This document shows, one piece after another, positions 36,247 to 45,185 of a DNA stretch of 64,000 bases. Origin of the DNA: Micromonospora coriariae (GTDB lineage: Bacteria > Actinomycetota > Actinomycetes > Mycobacteriales > Micromonosporaceae); NCBI RefSeq assembly GCF_900091455.1, contig NZ_LT607412.1:3286001-3350000 (forward strand). Direction: 5' to 3'. Every line of letters starts with the position of its first letter. The first letter of the stretch is position 1. The position numbers and the translations under genes were made by a program. The notes beneath the pieces are model-generated. The model did no database searches. It worked only from the letters and a program-made list of their open reading frames with translations, and was not told where the DNA came from.

Positions 36247-39200
36247 TTACACCAAGCGTACGACACCATCGGCCGCTGCCTCGTGTTGGTCATTGGTGAG
36301 GCCGTACAGGGGTTTGCGGTCTGACGTGCCAGTGGGCCAACGGACGCCGGCGGCGGTCAACTGGTCACGATTGAGGACCTCGTTGGCCAGCACTGCGGCG
36401 AGGAGTTCGGCCTGGGCGGGCTCCATCTCGACCAGCCGGGTCAGGACGGTCAGCAGGTCGACGAACTCACCCGTCCAGCCCGGCTCCCAAACGTCGACGT
36501 GCATATCGTCAAGGGGGGACCCTCGCCGCCCGCCCGGCTCCTTCTTGCGGTAGTTGAACCAGGATTTGATGATGTTCCGGCCGCCGACGGCGTAGTCCCA
36601 CACGTCCACCCCGACTGGCCCGAACTCGCCGTCACCAACGGCGATGACCTGGCGTTGCGGGTCGTAATTGATCGTCTCAGGCACCCGCGTGACCGGGGCC
36701 AGCGACAGCGGCTGCCGCGCATCGCCGGAGGGTAACCGGATCGAGCTGCATGGCCGCTCCGGGGCGGTGAACGCTCTGCCGTAGGTGTGCAGCCAGAGGA
36801 CCTGGCAGCCAACCTCGATCGCGGTGCGCCAGAGCGCGGGATCGATGGTGATCGGTACTCGGAGGCCGGGTGTGGTCAGTTCGTCGGTGAAGGTGGCGGT
36901 GAAGGCTGGATGAGCCGTGATGCCCGCGACGTAAGCGAGGACGTCGTCGGCAGGGACCTCGATGCCAAGTCGTTGGGACAGTGCAGCCGTTAGTCCTGGC
37001 GCGAGGTTCGGTTTTCCGCCTGGGTGAAGGTAGGGCAGTGTCCGGCCACCACGGTTGTTGAAGTTATGGAAGTCGGGCATCAGCGCGGAGAAGATCAAGG
37101 CGGGACCGCTCGCGATGGGGTGCGAGTGTTGCTCGATGGCGAAGACCTGGCCGGGTACGCGGGCTGACCAGAGGTCTCGGCGGGGCATGTCCATGAGGCG
37201 TGGGTCGGCGAGTACCCATTGCCGGTCGAAGGCCCGGTAGCCAACCTGCACGACGACGGCGGCTGGCTCGACCTCGTCAATCACCGGGACGCTTGGGTTC
37301 GGGTGCGTGTCGTCGCCGGGAAGCCGCGGCTTTACCTTCACGAGGTTGGCGTCACGGCCTTCCTTGAACAGTTCAGCCTTACGTTGCCGGTCGGTCTCAC
37401 CGACCAGCATCGCCCACCGTCGCTTCAGCACCTCTCGACTGGGCGCGTAGACCCACGTGCGGGTCGGGAACAGCCCCGGGGAGTACCAGGGCATCAGGTC
37501 GGCAAGCGCGGGGTAGGTGTCCCAACTGCTGGTGGCGGCCGGGGTGAGCGGGGCGTCCCACTCGGTCCGGCAGTCTCGCCAGCCGTCGTCGTCGAGCTGC
37601 GCCTCCGCCAGCGCGGCTAGTTTGTCAGCTCTGCGGCCGGTCAGGCTGCGGTGATGGATCAGTGCCGGCTTGTCGCGGGTGGCGTCGGCGGTCCGGACGA
37701 AGATGCCGATGGCGAGCGGTTGCCGGACACCGGGGAAGATCCGGGTCGGGATATCCGGCGTCTGTCCCTCGGGCGTGAGGTCGATGATCCAGCCCTCGGA
37801 GGCGTACCGGCGTAGGTACTCGCGCATGCCCGTGAAAGCCGGCCCGGACAGGTAGCCGGAGGTAGTGACAAAGCAGATCACCCCGGCATCCCCGTCCACC
37901 TGGTTGTGGGTCGACTCCCATACCTTCCAGGTGGCCCAGCGCCAGAAGTAGACGTACAGGTTCTTCAGCTTCGCCTTGAACCGTCCGATGCCCGGGGCGT
38001 ACCAGTCCTCCAACGGGGCTGAGGCGCCGCGCTTGCTGTCGAGGCCGGTGGTGCCGTTTTCGACCCAGCCGCCCTCGCCATTGGCAAGTTCCGCGTATGG
38101 CGGGTTTCCGATGACCACGGTGACGTTGGCGCGGGCTTTGATGGCGTTGGCCTTGCGCCGGGCGCGGGCGATGAGTTGCAATCCTGAGCCGAGCTGGACG
38201 TCACTGGCGTGCGGGTCGTCGAGCGTGTTGGTGACAAACAGCTTCATCCCGCCGGGTGGAGGAGACGCCCCGTGCGAGGCGAGCAGGTCTGCGGCGCGTA
38301 GCTCGGCCACCGCGTACGGACCCATCTGAAGCTCGAAGCCGATCACCCGCTCGGCGGCCAGGCCGACCGCGCCGGCTACTGCGCCCGGACCGTCATGGGC
38401 TTCGGCGACCTTGGCGATGCGTTCAAGAATGGTTTGCAGGTACGTGCCGGTGCCCATTGCGGGGTCAACGGTGAGCACGTCGGGGTCGGCGAAGCCACGC
38501 GGTTTGTCCAGCCGGGAGACGAGGACGTTCTCGGTCAGCCGGACCATCTGCTCGACCAGCTCAACCGGGGTGTAGTACGACCCGGATGCCTTCCGCAACT
38601 CGGGGTCGTACTCGTCGAGGAAATGCTCGTACAGGTGCAGATAGGTGTCGCGCTGACCTCTCCGGATCCTTGTCCAGTCAACGGCGTCGACGACCCGGGC
38701 GAGCAGATCGAGGGTCACCTTGAAGTCAGCGACAAGGTCGTCGGTGAGTAGCTGCAACGCCCGACCCATCAGCGAGTGCTCGGCGCGGAGCTGCTCACCG
38801 ATGGTGTGCAGTGAATGCCCTGTGACGGTGATCGAGTTAGTGCGGGCCAGCAGCAACGCGAACGTCACCGTCTGCGCGTATCCGTCGGCGAAGGTGGCGT
38901 CATCAGCCTGCGGGAACAGCATCCGCCGCCAGTCCTGCGCGAGTCCTAGGAAGGGCTGACCTTCCCGCTCGGCCCCTCCCCGAACCGCCTTCCGCTCGGC
39001 GGCAAGCTGGTCCAGGACCTCGCCGCGCAGTAGCCGCGTGAGCGGGGCAACAGCGCGCACCAGCGCGCCGACGCTGGTGATCGGTGCCGGCCGCCACTTC
39101 AGGAACTCGGTGAGCAGCTTCTCGAAAGCCGGTGGGGCGATGACGCTTCCGCTGTCGAGGCTGCCGGCGAACCGTACCGGCGCGTCGACCAACTCCCGAT

Positions 39201-39573
39201 CGCGGTAGAGCCGCCATTCCGTGCCGTTGGTGTAGAGCAGGTTCGGTAGGTCGCGTTGGCGCTCCCACTGCACCCGGTCATGGCCGCGCAGTCCGCCCGG
39301 ATCGATGCTCTTGCCGGGTGCCTTGATCTCCATGTACCCGGTGATTGCCCCGCCGACACTGACGCCGTAGTCCGGCCGGACCTGCCGCTCGGTGTCGCGG
39401 ACCTCATCGTGAAAAACGGCCGTCACGCCCAACTGCTTGCCTGCGGCTCCGAGAAGCATCTCGATCGGGCTGCGAATCGCGGCCTCACGCTCGCCAGGGC
39501 CGGCGAGCTTTGATGCACACGCCGCGTTGAAGTCGCGGACAGCGCTGTCCAACCAACCTGCTGTCCCCGGCAC
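36247..39573 (-). CDS. Single-chain restriction-modification enzyme with N6-adenine methylase (type ISP/IIG-like)
   Basis: About 1108 residues from a GTG at 39573 (a GTG at 39585 is equally possible; upstream of that the frame runs into repeat sequence). A nuclease-like N-terminal region has RPDYGV (67-72) and GYMEIKAPGK (80-89), fitting a PD-(D/E)xK site. Around residues 370-377 is the SAM motif DPAMGTGT and at 490-493 the catalytic NPPY of N6-adenine methylases. The C-terminal 500 residues probably recognise DNA (for example PALIFSALMPDFHNFNNRGG). No helicase motifs are visible, unlike classical type ISP. It protects by cutting unmodified DNA while methylating its own. Confidence 0.85.
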   Translation of the reverse strand: MPGTAGWLDSAVRDFNAACASKLAGPGEREAAIRSPIEMLLGAAGKQLGVTAVFHDEVRDTERQVRPDYGVSVGGAITGYMEIKAPGKSIDPGGLRGHDRVQWERQRDLPNLLYTNGTEWRLYRDRELVDAPVRFAGSLDSGSVIAPPAFEKLLTEFLKWRPAPITSVGALVRAVAPLTRLLRGEVLDQLAAERKAVRGGAEREGQPFLGLAQDWRRMLFPQADDATFADGYAQTVTFALLLARTNSITVTGHSLHTIGEQLRAEHSLMGRALQLLTDDLVADFKVTLDLLARVVDAVDWTRIRRGQRDTYLHLYEHFLDEYDPELRKASGSYYTPVELVEQMVRLTENVLVSRLDKPRGFADPDVLTVDPAMGTGTYLQTILERIAKVAEAHDGPGAVAGAVGLAAERVIGFELQMGPYAVAELRAADLLASHGASPPPGGMKLFVTNTLDDPHASDVQLGSGLQLIARARRKANAIKARANVTVVIGNPPYAELANGEGGWVENGTTGLDSKRGASAPLEDWYAPGIGRFKAKLKNLYVYFWRWATWKVWESTHNQVDGDAGVICFVTTSGYLSGPAFTGMREYLRRYASEGWIIDLTPEGQTPDIPTRIFPGVRQPLAIGIFVRTADATRDKPALIHHRSLTGRRADKLAALAEAQLDDDGWRDCRTEWDAPLTPAATSSWDTYPALADLMPWYSPGLFPTRTWVYAPSREVLKRRWAMLVGETDRQRKAELFKEGRDANLVKVKPRLPGDDTHPNPSVPVIDEVEPAAVVVQVGYRAFDRQWVLADPRLMDMPRRDLWSARVPGQVFAIEQHSHPIASGPALIFSALMPDFHNFNNRGGRTLPYLHPGGKPNLAPGLTAALSQRLGIEVPADDVLAYVAGITAHPAFTATFTDELTTPGLRVPITIDPALWRTAIEVGCQVLWLHTYGRAFTAPERPCSSIRLPSGDARQPLSLAPVTRVPETINYDPQRQVIAVGDGEFGPVGVDVWDYAVGGRNIIKSWFNYRKKEPGGRRGSPLDDMHVDVWEPGWTGEFVDLLTVLTRLVEMEPAQAELLAAVLANEVLNRDQLTAAGVRWPTGTSDRKPLYGLTNDQHEAAADGVVRLV

Positions 39574-39714
39574 CCTTACCCCCACTGATAAGCCCTGGGC
39601 CTGATCTTCCGCCAAGCTACCGGATGCACACCCGGCCGTCACCGCTCGCGAACCTCCGACGCCCACCTCATGCGCCGGCCGCCCGACCATCGGGACACGT
39701 CCCGCAGCGCCTAC

Positions 39715-40232
39715 CTGCCATCCCGTTTGCCATCGACCCGCCCTCTGGGGAGCGGGGCTCCGCCCGGCCCGCCACGTCAAGCGGACCTTGACGCAGGTTC
39801 GGACGCTGGCGGGTCGGGCGGTGGTCTGCTCGGCTTGCCCGGGTCGATGGCAGGCGGGATGGCCTACCGCAACCACCCACGAACCGTGACCCGCCGACGC
39901 AGCCCCGGCCATCCTGGAGCCGGAGCGCCCCCGCCGGAGGCGCCTAACCGCAACCCCGCGACCGCCGCCAACTCGCCGACGCGGCCGGCGTGCGCTCCCC
40001 TACGCCGCGCGCGCTCGTGGCCGCGCGGCCCGGCCGGCTGCCGGCCCACCACCCCACCGGTCAACGCCTTGCCGTTCTGCGGCGGCCCCTTGGGCTTCCC
40101 GCTCTCCGCGCCAGCCGCCGGGCGTTCGGCGCGGCCGGCCGCGAGCCCCAGCGAGCAAGCCGGCCGCGCGCCCTGGCGGCGGCGCGTGCGGCCCGTTGCG
40201 GGCCGCCTTGAAGACGTACAGAAACTTTGAAC
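39715..40232. repeat. Large inverted repeat, left copy (about 518 bp)
   Basis: This stretch is the imperfect reverse complement of 42864-43383. Both begin (outward from the IS element) with GTTCAAAGTTTCTGTACGTC, contain many long G/C blocks, and end with GGGATGGCAG or its variant. Long open frames on both strands are a result of base composition, and none looks like a protein. Its outer part overlaps the open frame extending upstream of the restriction-modification gene, which supports the internal start chosen for that gene. Confidence 0.85.
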
Positions 40233-40410
40233 GGGGATTCTGGTGAGGGTGTGTCCTGCGCCGGCGATGCCTGGTCTCGCATGATGTTTGACGGATCGGC
40301 GTCGGAGGATCTTTGACACTAGGCCGTGATCGAATGTCGACGGTTCGGTGGGGGATTCCGGTGGATTGTACCGGTCAACGATGTCTGGCGGCGGCTACTC
40401 GTGCGGTCGG

Positions 40411-40896
40411 TCACGCGACCGCGAGTCGTTGCAGTGCGTCATCGAGGGCTTGGCTGGATAGGGCTACGAGATTCGCGACTTCCCCTGGGTGGGGTAGGTC
40501 GACTTTCAGGTGCAGTCCGAACGCGTGGTAGCGGTGGATCCGCGCGGACGGCCGCGCGTCGTTGAAGTCCACGTCAGCGCGTGGCCGTTTGGCGAACTGC
40601 CAGGCCAGTGCACCGCGGCGGCCTACCTTGTCGGCGGCGCGCAGGAAGTCCGACGTTTCGAAGAGCACGTCATATTTGAGGCGGGCGATGGTCAGGCGAG
40701 TTGGTTCGAGCTGGCCGTCCGCGGTGAGAGGAACCAGGCAGTCGTTCCACTCGGCACCTTCTAGTGGAGCGTGCTCGCTGAGCAGCACGTAGCCCGTGTG
40801 GGGATCGAACGCGCGGGCAAGCGCGGGCAGCGTGGCCGGCCCGACCATCGCCGAGAAGAGTCCCTCCGACGTTGACGTTCGTGACCACAGGCGCAC
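40411..40896 (-). CDS. Hypothetical protein inside the IS481 element
   Basis: Up to 161 residues from a GTG at 40896, downstream of and on the same strand as the transposase. Sequence such as GYVLLSEHAPLEGAEWNDCL and LHLKVDLPHPGEVANLVALS looks like a folded alpha/beta protein, but I recognise no family. It may be a passenger gene of the element or a host gene caught between its ends. An Asn/Asp-containing loop VDFNDARPSARIHRYHAFG is the most distinctive part. Confidence 0.5.
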   Translation of the reverse strand: MRLWSRTSTSEGLFSAMVGPATLPALARAFDPHTGYVLLSEHAPLEGAEWNDCLVPLTADGQLEPTRLTIARLKYDVLFETSDFLRAADKVGRRGALAWQFAKRPRADVDFNDARPSARIHRYHAFGLHLKVDLPHPGEVANLVALSSQALDDALQRLAVA

Positions 40897-40942
40897 AGGT
40901 CGATCATGCCAGGGCTGGCTGTGTGGCCGTCGTCCGCGCGGG

Positions 40943-42739
40943 TTAGCCGCCGTTGGCGGTCGTGATCTGGTGTTTGGCTTTGGTGCGGTTCAGGTCGGTG
41001 GTGCTGCGGCGGGGCACGGCCTTGATCGGGGTGTCGGCGTCGTAGACGGTGACGTTGTGCTCGTCGAGGGCGACGGTGACGAGTTTGCGGGCGTGCACGA
41101 CGCCGACTTGGATGCGTTGACCGGCGACTTGGATGCTGCCGGTGATGGACACGACCCGCTCGACGGTCGGGGCGGCGGCTGGGGGTGGGATCGGGGAGGC
41201 GGGTCGGGCGTCGCGGATGCGGCCGCAGGCGGTGGGCGGGAGTGGGCAGCGCAGGATGCGGCGCAGCTGCCCGGCCTCGTCGATGACGTGCAGGAGGATG
41301 CCGTCGAGGCGGATCCGGACCCGTTGGCCGGCAAGCGGCATGCCGACGCTGATCTGTCGGCCGGCGATGGTGATTCCGCCGCAGGCGTTGACGACCCGGT
41401 CGACCTCAACGGCGGTCGCTTGCGGCTCGGGCTGCGGTAGTGGAGGCGGTCCGGCGGGGGTGCCGCCGTCGGCCAGGAGCCGGGCGAGGTCGCGTTGGGA
41501 CAGCCGGGAGGCGCTGGATTTGATGCGGGCGCCGTCGGCGGTCAGGACGTGCAGCCGGTCGGTGTCGACCCAGATCGTGACCGGGGTGCCGGCGAGGGTG
41601 GGGCCGAGCCACACCTGCTGCTGGGCGACGGTCAGGTTTCCCGACGGTGGCACGACGCGGACGAGTTGCACCGGCTGCGGGCGGTTGGTGGATACGGTGA
41701 CCGAGGTGGCGTCGTTCTCGACGGCGGGTGGCGTCCTCGGGGCCGGTGGTGCGGTGGGCAGCAGCCCGGACGGCAGGCGCAGCTTCGGAGCGTGCAGCTC
41801 AACCTGGTTCCGGCCGGGGGTGGGTCGGTGGAACCGGTCGGCGGGGAAGGCGTCGTCGATGCCCTGGTGCGGCCGGTCGTAGTTGTATTCGGCGACGAAC
41901 AGGTCCACCGCGGCTTGCGCCTGCTCGACGGTGTCAAACACTCGCCCGTCGTCCAGGCATTCGCCCTGCAGGCTCTGGTGGAACCGTTCGACCTTGCCCG
42001 TGGTGGTCGGGGTGCGGGGTTTGGTGTTGCGGGCCACGATGCCGTTCTCCCGGCAGATCCGCTCGAACAGCACCTCACCCGGTCGCGGTGTGGTGAACCG
42101 GCCGGTGAACTGTTTGCCGTTGTCGGTCAGCACCTCACCCGGCAGCCCGAAGCGGGTCAGTGCGGCGGCGAACGCGGCGCAGACGGCCCGACCGGTGGCA
42201 CGACGGACCACGGTGGCGATCACGCAGTAGCGGGAGTGGTCGTCCAGACCGGTGACGACCTTCGCCTCGGTGCCGTCGGCCAGCAGGACACCACCGACGA
42301 TGTCCATCTGCCACAGCTCCATCGGCTCTGGGCGTTCCCACCGCCGGTAGTCCTCCCGCCGGCGCTTCCGCGGCACCGCCGGGACCAGGTTGTTCCGCCG
42401 CAGAATCCGATACACCGTCGCCCGAGCCGGCGGCGGAGTCACACCCCGGCGCCCTGCCTCGAACCGCAGCCGACGCGGACCCCACCGCGGATGATCCCGG
42501 CGCAGCTCACACACCAGCGCCTCCGTCGAGGGATCAACCCGGTGCGGGCAGACATGGGGCCGGTGAGAGTGGTCCTCCAAGCCTTTGATGCCATCGGCGG
42601 CATAGCGGGCCAGCCAGTTGTGGATCGTCTGCCGCGACACCCCATAGCGGGCGGCGACCTCCGTCTTCGGAGTGCCGCCCAGGCATTCCATGACGGCGTG
42701 AAATCGCTGTTCCATGACGCTCAACTCCGCGAGTCCCAC
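40943..42739 (-). CDS. IS481-family transposase with three C-terminal repeat modules
   Basis: A 598-residue DDE transposase. An HTH lies at about residues 24-45 (TEVAARYGVSRQTIHNWL). The catalytic core has D146 (WQMDIVGG), D206 (LTDNGKQF) and E251 (TTGKVERFHQ). Beyond residue 340 are three similar beta-rich modules, marked by GNLTVAQQQVWLG, GGITIAGRQISVG and GSIQVAGQRIQVG, each followed by a strand pair ending in a conserved aspartate. Typical IS481 transposases are shorter; the extended form is found in actinobacteria. All active-site residues are present, so it may be active. Confidence 0.92.
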   Translation of the reverse strand: MGLAELSVMEQRFHAVMECLGGTPKTEVAARYGVSRQTIHNWLARYAADGIKGLEDHSHRPHVCPHRVDPSTEALVCELRRDHPRWGPRRLRFEAGRRGVTPPPARATVYRILRRNNLVPAVPRKRRREDYRRWERPEPMELWQMDIVGGVLLADGTEAKVVTGLDDHSRYCVIATVVRRATGRAVCAAFAAALTRFGLPGEVLTDNGKQFTGRFTTPRPGEVLFERICRENGIVARNTKPRTPTTTGKVERFHQSLQGECLDDGRVFDTVEQAQAAVDLFVAEYNYDRPHQGIDDAFPADRFHRPTPGRNQVELHAPKLRLPSGLLPTAPPAPRTPPAVENDATSVTVSTNRPQPVQLVRVVPPSGNLTVAQQQVWLGPTLAGTPVTIWVDTDRLHVLTADGARIKSSASRLSQRDLARLLADGGTPAGPPPLPQPEPQATAVEVDRVVNACGGITIAGRQISVGMPLAGQRVRIRLDGILLHVIDEAGQLRRILRCPLPPTACGRIRDARPASPIPPPAAAPTVERVVSITGSIQVAGQRIQVGVVHARKLVTVALDEHNVTVYDADTPIKAVPRRSTTDLNRTKAKHQITTANGG

Positions 42740-42863
42740 CCGGAGCTCCTCCCGCCTGAGTTACAGACGCAACGAGGACCAGGCCGACCAGGTGTCAAAC
42801 ATCAACCGAGGCCGCCATGTCAACCATCAACCGGCGCAGGACATGTCCTGCGCCGGCGAAGTG

Positions 42864-43383
42864 GTTCAAAGTTTCTGTACGTCTTCAAGGCGGCCCTGAA
42901 CGGGCCGCACACGCCGCCGCCTGGGCGCGCGTCCGTCGCTCCGCTGGTGCTCCGACTCCGGCCACGCAGACGCCCGGCGGCTGGCGCGAAAAGCGGAAAG
43001 CCCAAGGGGCCGCCGCAGAACGACAGGGAGCGTTGACCGGGTGATGGTGGGCCGGCAGCCGGCCGGGTCGCGCGGCCATGAGCCCGCGCGGCGTAGGGGA
43101 GCGCACACCGGCCGCATCGGCGAGCTGGCGGCGATCGCGGGGTTGCGGTTACTGCGCCTCCGGCGGGGGCGCTCCGGCTCCAGGACGGCCGGGGCTCCGC
43201 CGGCGGGTCACGGTCCGGGGGTGGTTGCGGTAGGCCATCCCGCCTGCCATCGACCCGGGCAAGCCGAGCAGACCACCGACCGACCCGCCAGCGTCCAACC
43301 GTGCGTCAAGGCCGTCTTGACGTGGCGGGCCGGGCGGCGGCCCGCTCCCCAGGAGGGCGGGTCGAAGGCAGACGGGACGGCAG
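42864..43383. repeat. Large inverted repeat, right copy (about 520 bp)
   Basis: Reverse-complement partner of 39715-40232; the two face each other around the IS481 element. Internal landmarks are shared in the same order, for example AAGCCCAAGGGGCCGCCGCA, GGTGGGCCGGCAGCCGGCCG and GGTAGGCCATCCCGCCTGCC. No coding function is supported. Confidence 0.85.
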
Positions 43384-43395
43384 CCAGCGGGAATG

Positions 43396-44223
43396 TTAGT
43401 CATCAGCGATCGGGCGCGCCTGAAAGCCAGACACGATCATGCCGTTCATGACGATCGTTGGCCCGTAGTGGACTTCATCACCGGTCGCAGTGAGACTGTA
43501 AAAGGTTGGCACATCAGGAGTTATTCTCCCGCTCATCACGGACATTTCTGCCACCGGTCCCCGTGGAACAGCGGATCGCGGCAGAACCGAAACCATCAGC
43601 TCTCGACCGACTGTAGATCGGTATTCGGCAATTGATCGAATCTCGTCCGCAATTAAACCGACGGCGTTTGCGACATTTAGACCCCGGCTTTTTACCCGCA
43701 GTAGCTTGCGGTAGAGCGTCCTCGCGGCCCGCCTAGGCACCAAGTCTGGTGCGAAGACCAGCGTTGGCAGGTCTTCTTGCGCCATCTGCACGAACCAGTC
43801 GAACTCCGTAGACGTGGTATGACGCCATCCCTTTCCAATCTCGAACTGATTGGATACTAGGCCTGAGAATGCCGTAGGTTCGTCCGGTCCATTCCTCTTC
43901 CAGCCCGTGATGACAATGCTGTGAGGCTGACCTCGGTAGGGCCGTCGCCGGAAAAGGGTAGTGAGGTCACTCGTTAGTTTTTCGAGGCCATCGTTAAGGT
44001 TTGGAGTGCTGGCCAAGCGTTGAGCGATCCACAGATCTGTGGTTTCGTTTTCGAGTTCTGCGAGCCCTGTGAATGCGAGGGTTGCCCTGTTCTCATAAAG
44101 TACGGCCTTGTTGGTTAGATCGTCCCTCAGCTCGATTGATCCATCCGAATGCAAAAGCGATATCCGTCGATCAGACACCTGAACCACCACAGAGCTACTG
44201 GCCAAGGTTCCAATCAGGGTCAT
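43396..44223 (-). CDS. Proteasome-like Ntn-hydrolase protein
   Basis: About 275 residues from an ATG at 44223. After Met removal the chain would begin with Thr1 (TLIGTLASSSVVVQVSDRR), placing Asp17 and Arg19 at the positions conserved in proteasome beta subunits and HslV, and K38 in TNKAVLYENRATLAFTGLAE near the place of Lys33. The remaining 200 residues fit an alternating helix-strand layout (LMVSVLPRSAV, VHYGPTIVMNGMIV). A start near 44364 would add a propeptide-like leader of about 47 residues. Assignment is by residue spacing; overall similarity to known peptidases is low. It is divergent from the membrane-anchored coiled-coil gene. Confidence 0.55.
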   Translation of the reverse strand: MTLIGTLASSSVVVQVSDRRISLLHSDGSIELRDDLTNKAVLYENRATLAFTGLAELENETTDLWIAQRLASTPNLNDGLEKLTSDLTTLFRRRPYRGQPHSIVITGWKRNGPDEPTAFSGLVSNQFEIGKGWRHTTSTEFDWFVQMAQEDLPTLVFAPDLVPRRAARTLYRKLLRVKSRGLNVANAVGLIADEIRSIAEYRSTVGRELMVSVLPRSAVPRGPVAEMSVMSGRITPDVPTFYSLTATGDEVHYGPTIVMNGMIVSGFQARPIADD

Positions 44224-44370
44224 GAACGCATCATCCCCTGTCGGGCGAGGCGGCAGAAGCGCCCAGATGGCTGATTCCACGTCGACAAGGTCCCGTTGGG
44301 CTCCGAGCAGACGGCCAAGTTGAGCTGGCTGAGCGACGACCGGAGTTGACCCGGTCGGCATCATCGAGTT

Positions 44371-44919
44371 GTGACGCCACTTTGGGTTCCCATCGCGGTT
44401 GCGGTGATCGGTGTACTCGGCACGCTCTCTGGCGGTATCGCGGGCGTGCTGATCACACAACGGCGGTCGGACCGGCGAGAGGACAAGACATGGGAGCGAG
44501 AGCGGGCACGTGAACGCGAACGATGGTCTCGCGAGGATGAGGCCAGGACGTTCGATCACCGCCGCGAGTCCTATGTCGACTTCTACGACTCAGTGAAGAT
44601 CATGGCGCGGTTGGCTTACGACAAGGGTTACGGCTTATTTGAGGAGACCGAACTGCCTGACGACTGGCACGCGCCGGCTTTTGAGAGGCTCAACCGCTTG
44701 AGGATATTCGCTACGTCATCAGTTGCTGCGGCAGCCGCCGCGGCGTACAACGCAGCCTGGCAGTGGGGGCACTATTGCAAGCACGACGACCCGGATGACC
44801 CCAAGTTTCATGAGGGTCAAGTCGCGTACGACCACGCAGAGATCGACCTTCTGATGAGGATCCGCGACGATCTGGCGATTCCCGGCAGTGACATAGACGA
44901 CGTAGCACCCTTCATCTGA
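44371..44919 (+). CDS. Membrane-anchored coiled-coil protein
   Basis: A 182-residue protein from a GTG at 44371. It has one N-terminal transmembrane helix (VPIAVAVIGVLGTLSGGIAG), then an Arg/Glu-rich coiled coil (WERERARERERWSREDEAR), then a helical soluble domain (YVDFYDSVKIMARLAYDKGY). Proteins of this shape are widespread in actinobacterial islands with no known function. Its start lies about 150 nt from that of the proteasome-like gene on the other strand, so the two may share a control region. Confidence 0.75.
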   Translation: MTPLWVPIAVAVIGVLGTLSGGIAGVLITQRRSDRREDKTWERERARERERWSREDEARTFDHRRESYVDFYDSVKIMARLAYDKGYGLFEETELPDDWHAPAFERLNRLRIFATSSVAAAAAAAYNAAWQWGHYCKHDDPDDPKFHEGQVAYDHAEIDLLMRIRDDLAIPGSDIDDVAPFI

Positions 44920-45185
44920 ACGTGCGGCAACTCCGGGACAGTGGTGGCGGAGGCCAGTCGGGGCACGCACGGGGCACAAGACACCGTCAAACGTCGGCAA
45001 CCAGCCAGCAACGACGGCAACCCAAGACATGGCACGACCAGCGTGCAGACCAGGTCTCCGCAGGTCACGTGCGAGCCGCTCTAAGTTCCGCTTCAACGTC
45101 TGAGCCGGACCGCTCAGCTCTCTCGCGCCTGAGCAACTGTTATCCAGGAGTTGGGAAAGCTTCAGCTTGAGGACCCCGCTCCCGC
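44920..45185. other. Noncoding stretch with repeated CAACGACGG-like words
   Basis: A 266-nt gap rich in short related words (GTCAAACGTCGGCAACCAGC, CAACGACGGCAACCCAAG). This style of sequence is common beside integrated elements in actinobacteria and could include an old attachment or replication region. No RNA gene is recognised. Confidence 0.3.

Larger units (their letters stand above)
40252..42843 (-). mobile_element. IS481-family insertion element
   Basis: Bounded by 13-bp terminal inverted repeats, TGTCCTGCGCCGG at 40252-40264 and its complement at 42831-42843. Both ends also contain GATGTTTGAC, a likely transposase-binding subrepeat. It carries the transposase and a second small gene. 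No obvious target-site duplication is seen. Directly beyond the right end is an outward copy of the terminus, so 42831-42856 forms a perfect 26-bp palindrome. Confidence 0.75.

Noticed and set aside
39574..39912. N-terminal extension of the restriction-modification enzyme
   Set aside because: The open frame upstream of the GTG starts at 39573-39585 enters the inverted repeat and is Arg/Gly/Pro-rich with no family features.
40252..42843. Target-site duplication of the IS481 element
   Set aside because: The bases outside the two ends do not match; the right side is an outward copy of the terminus instead.
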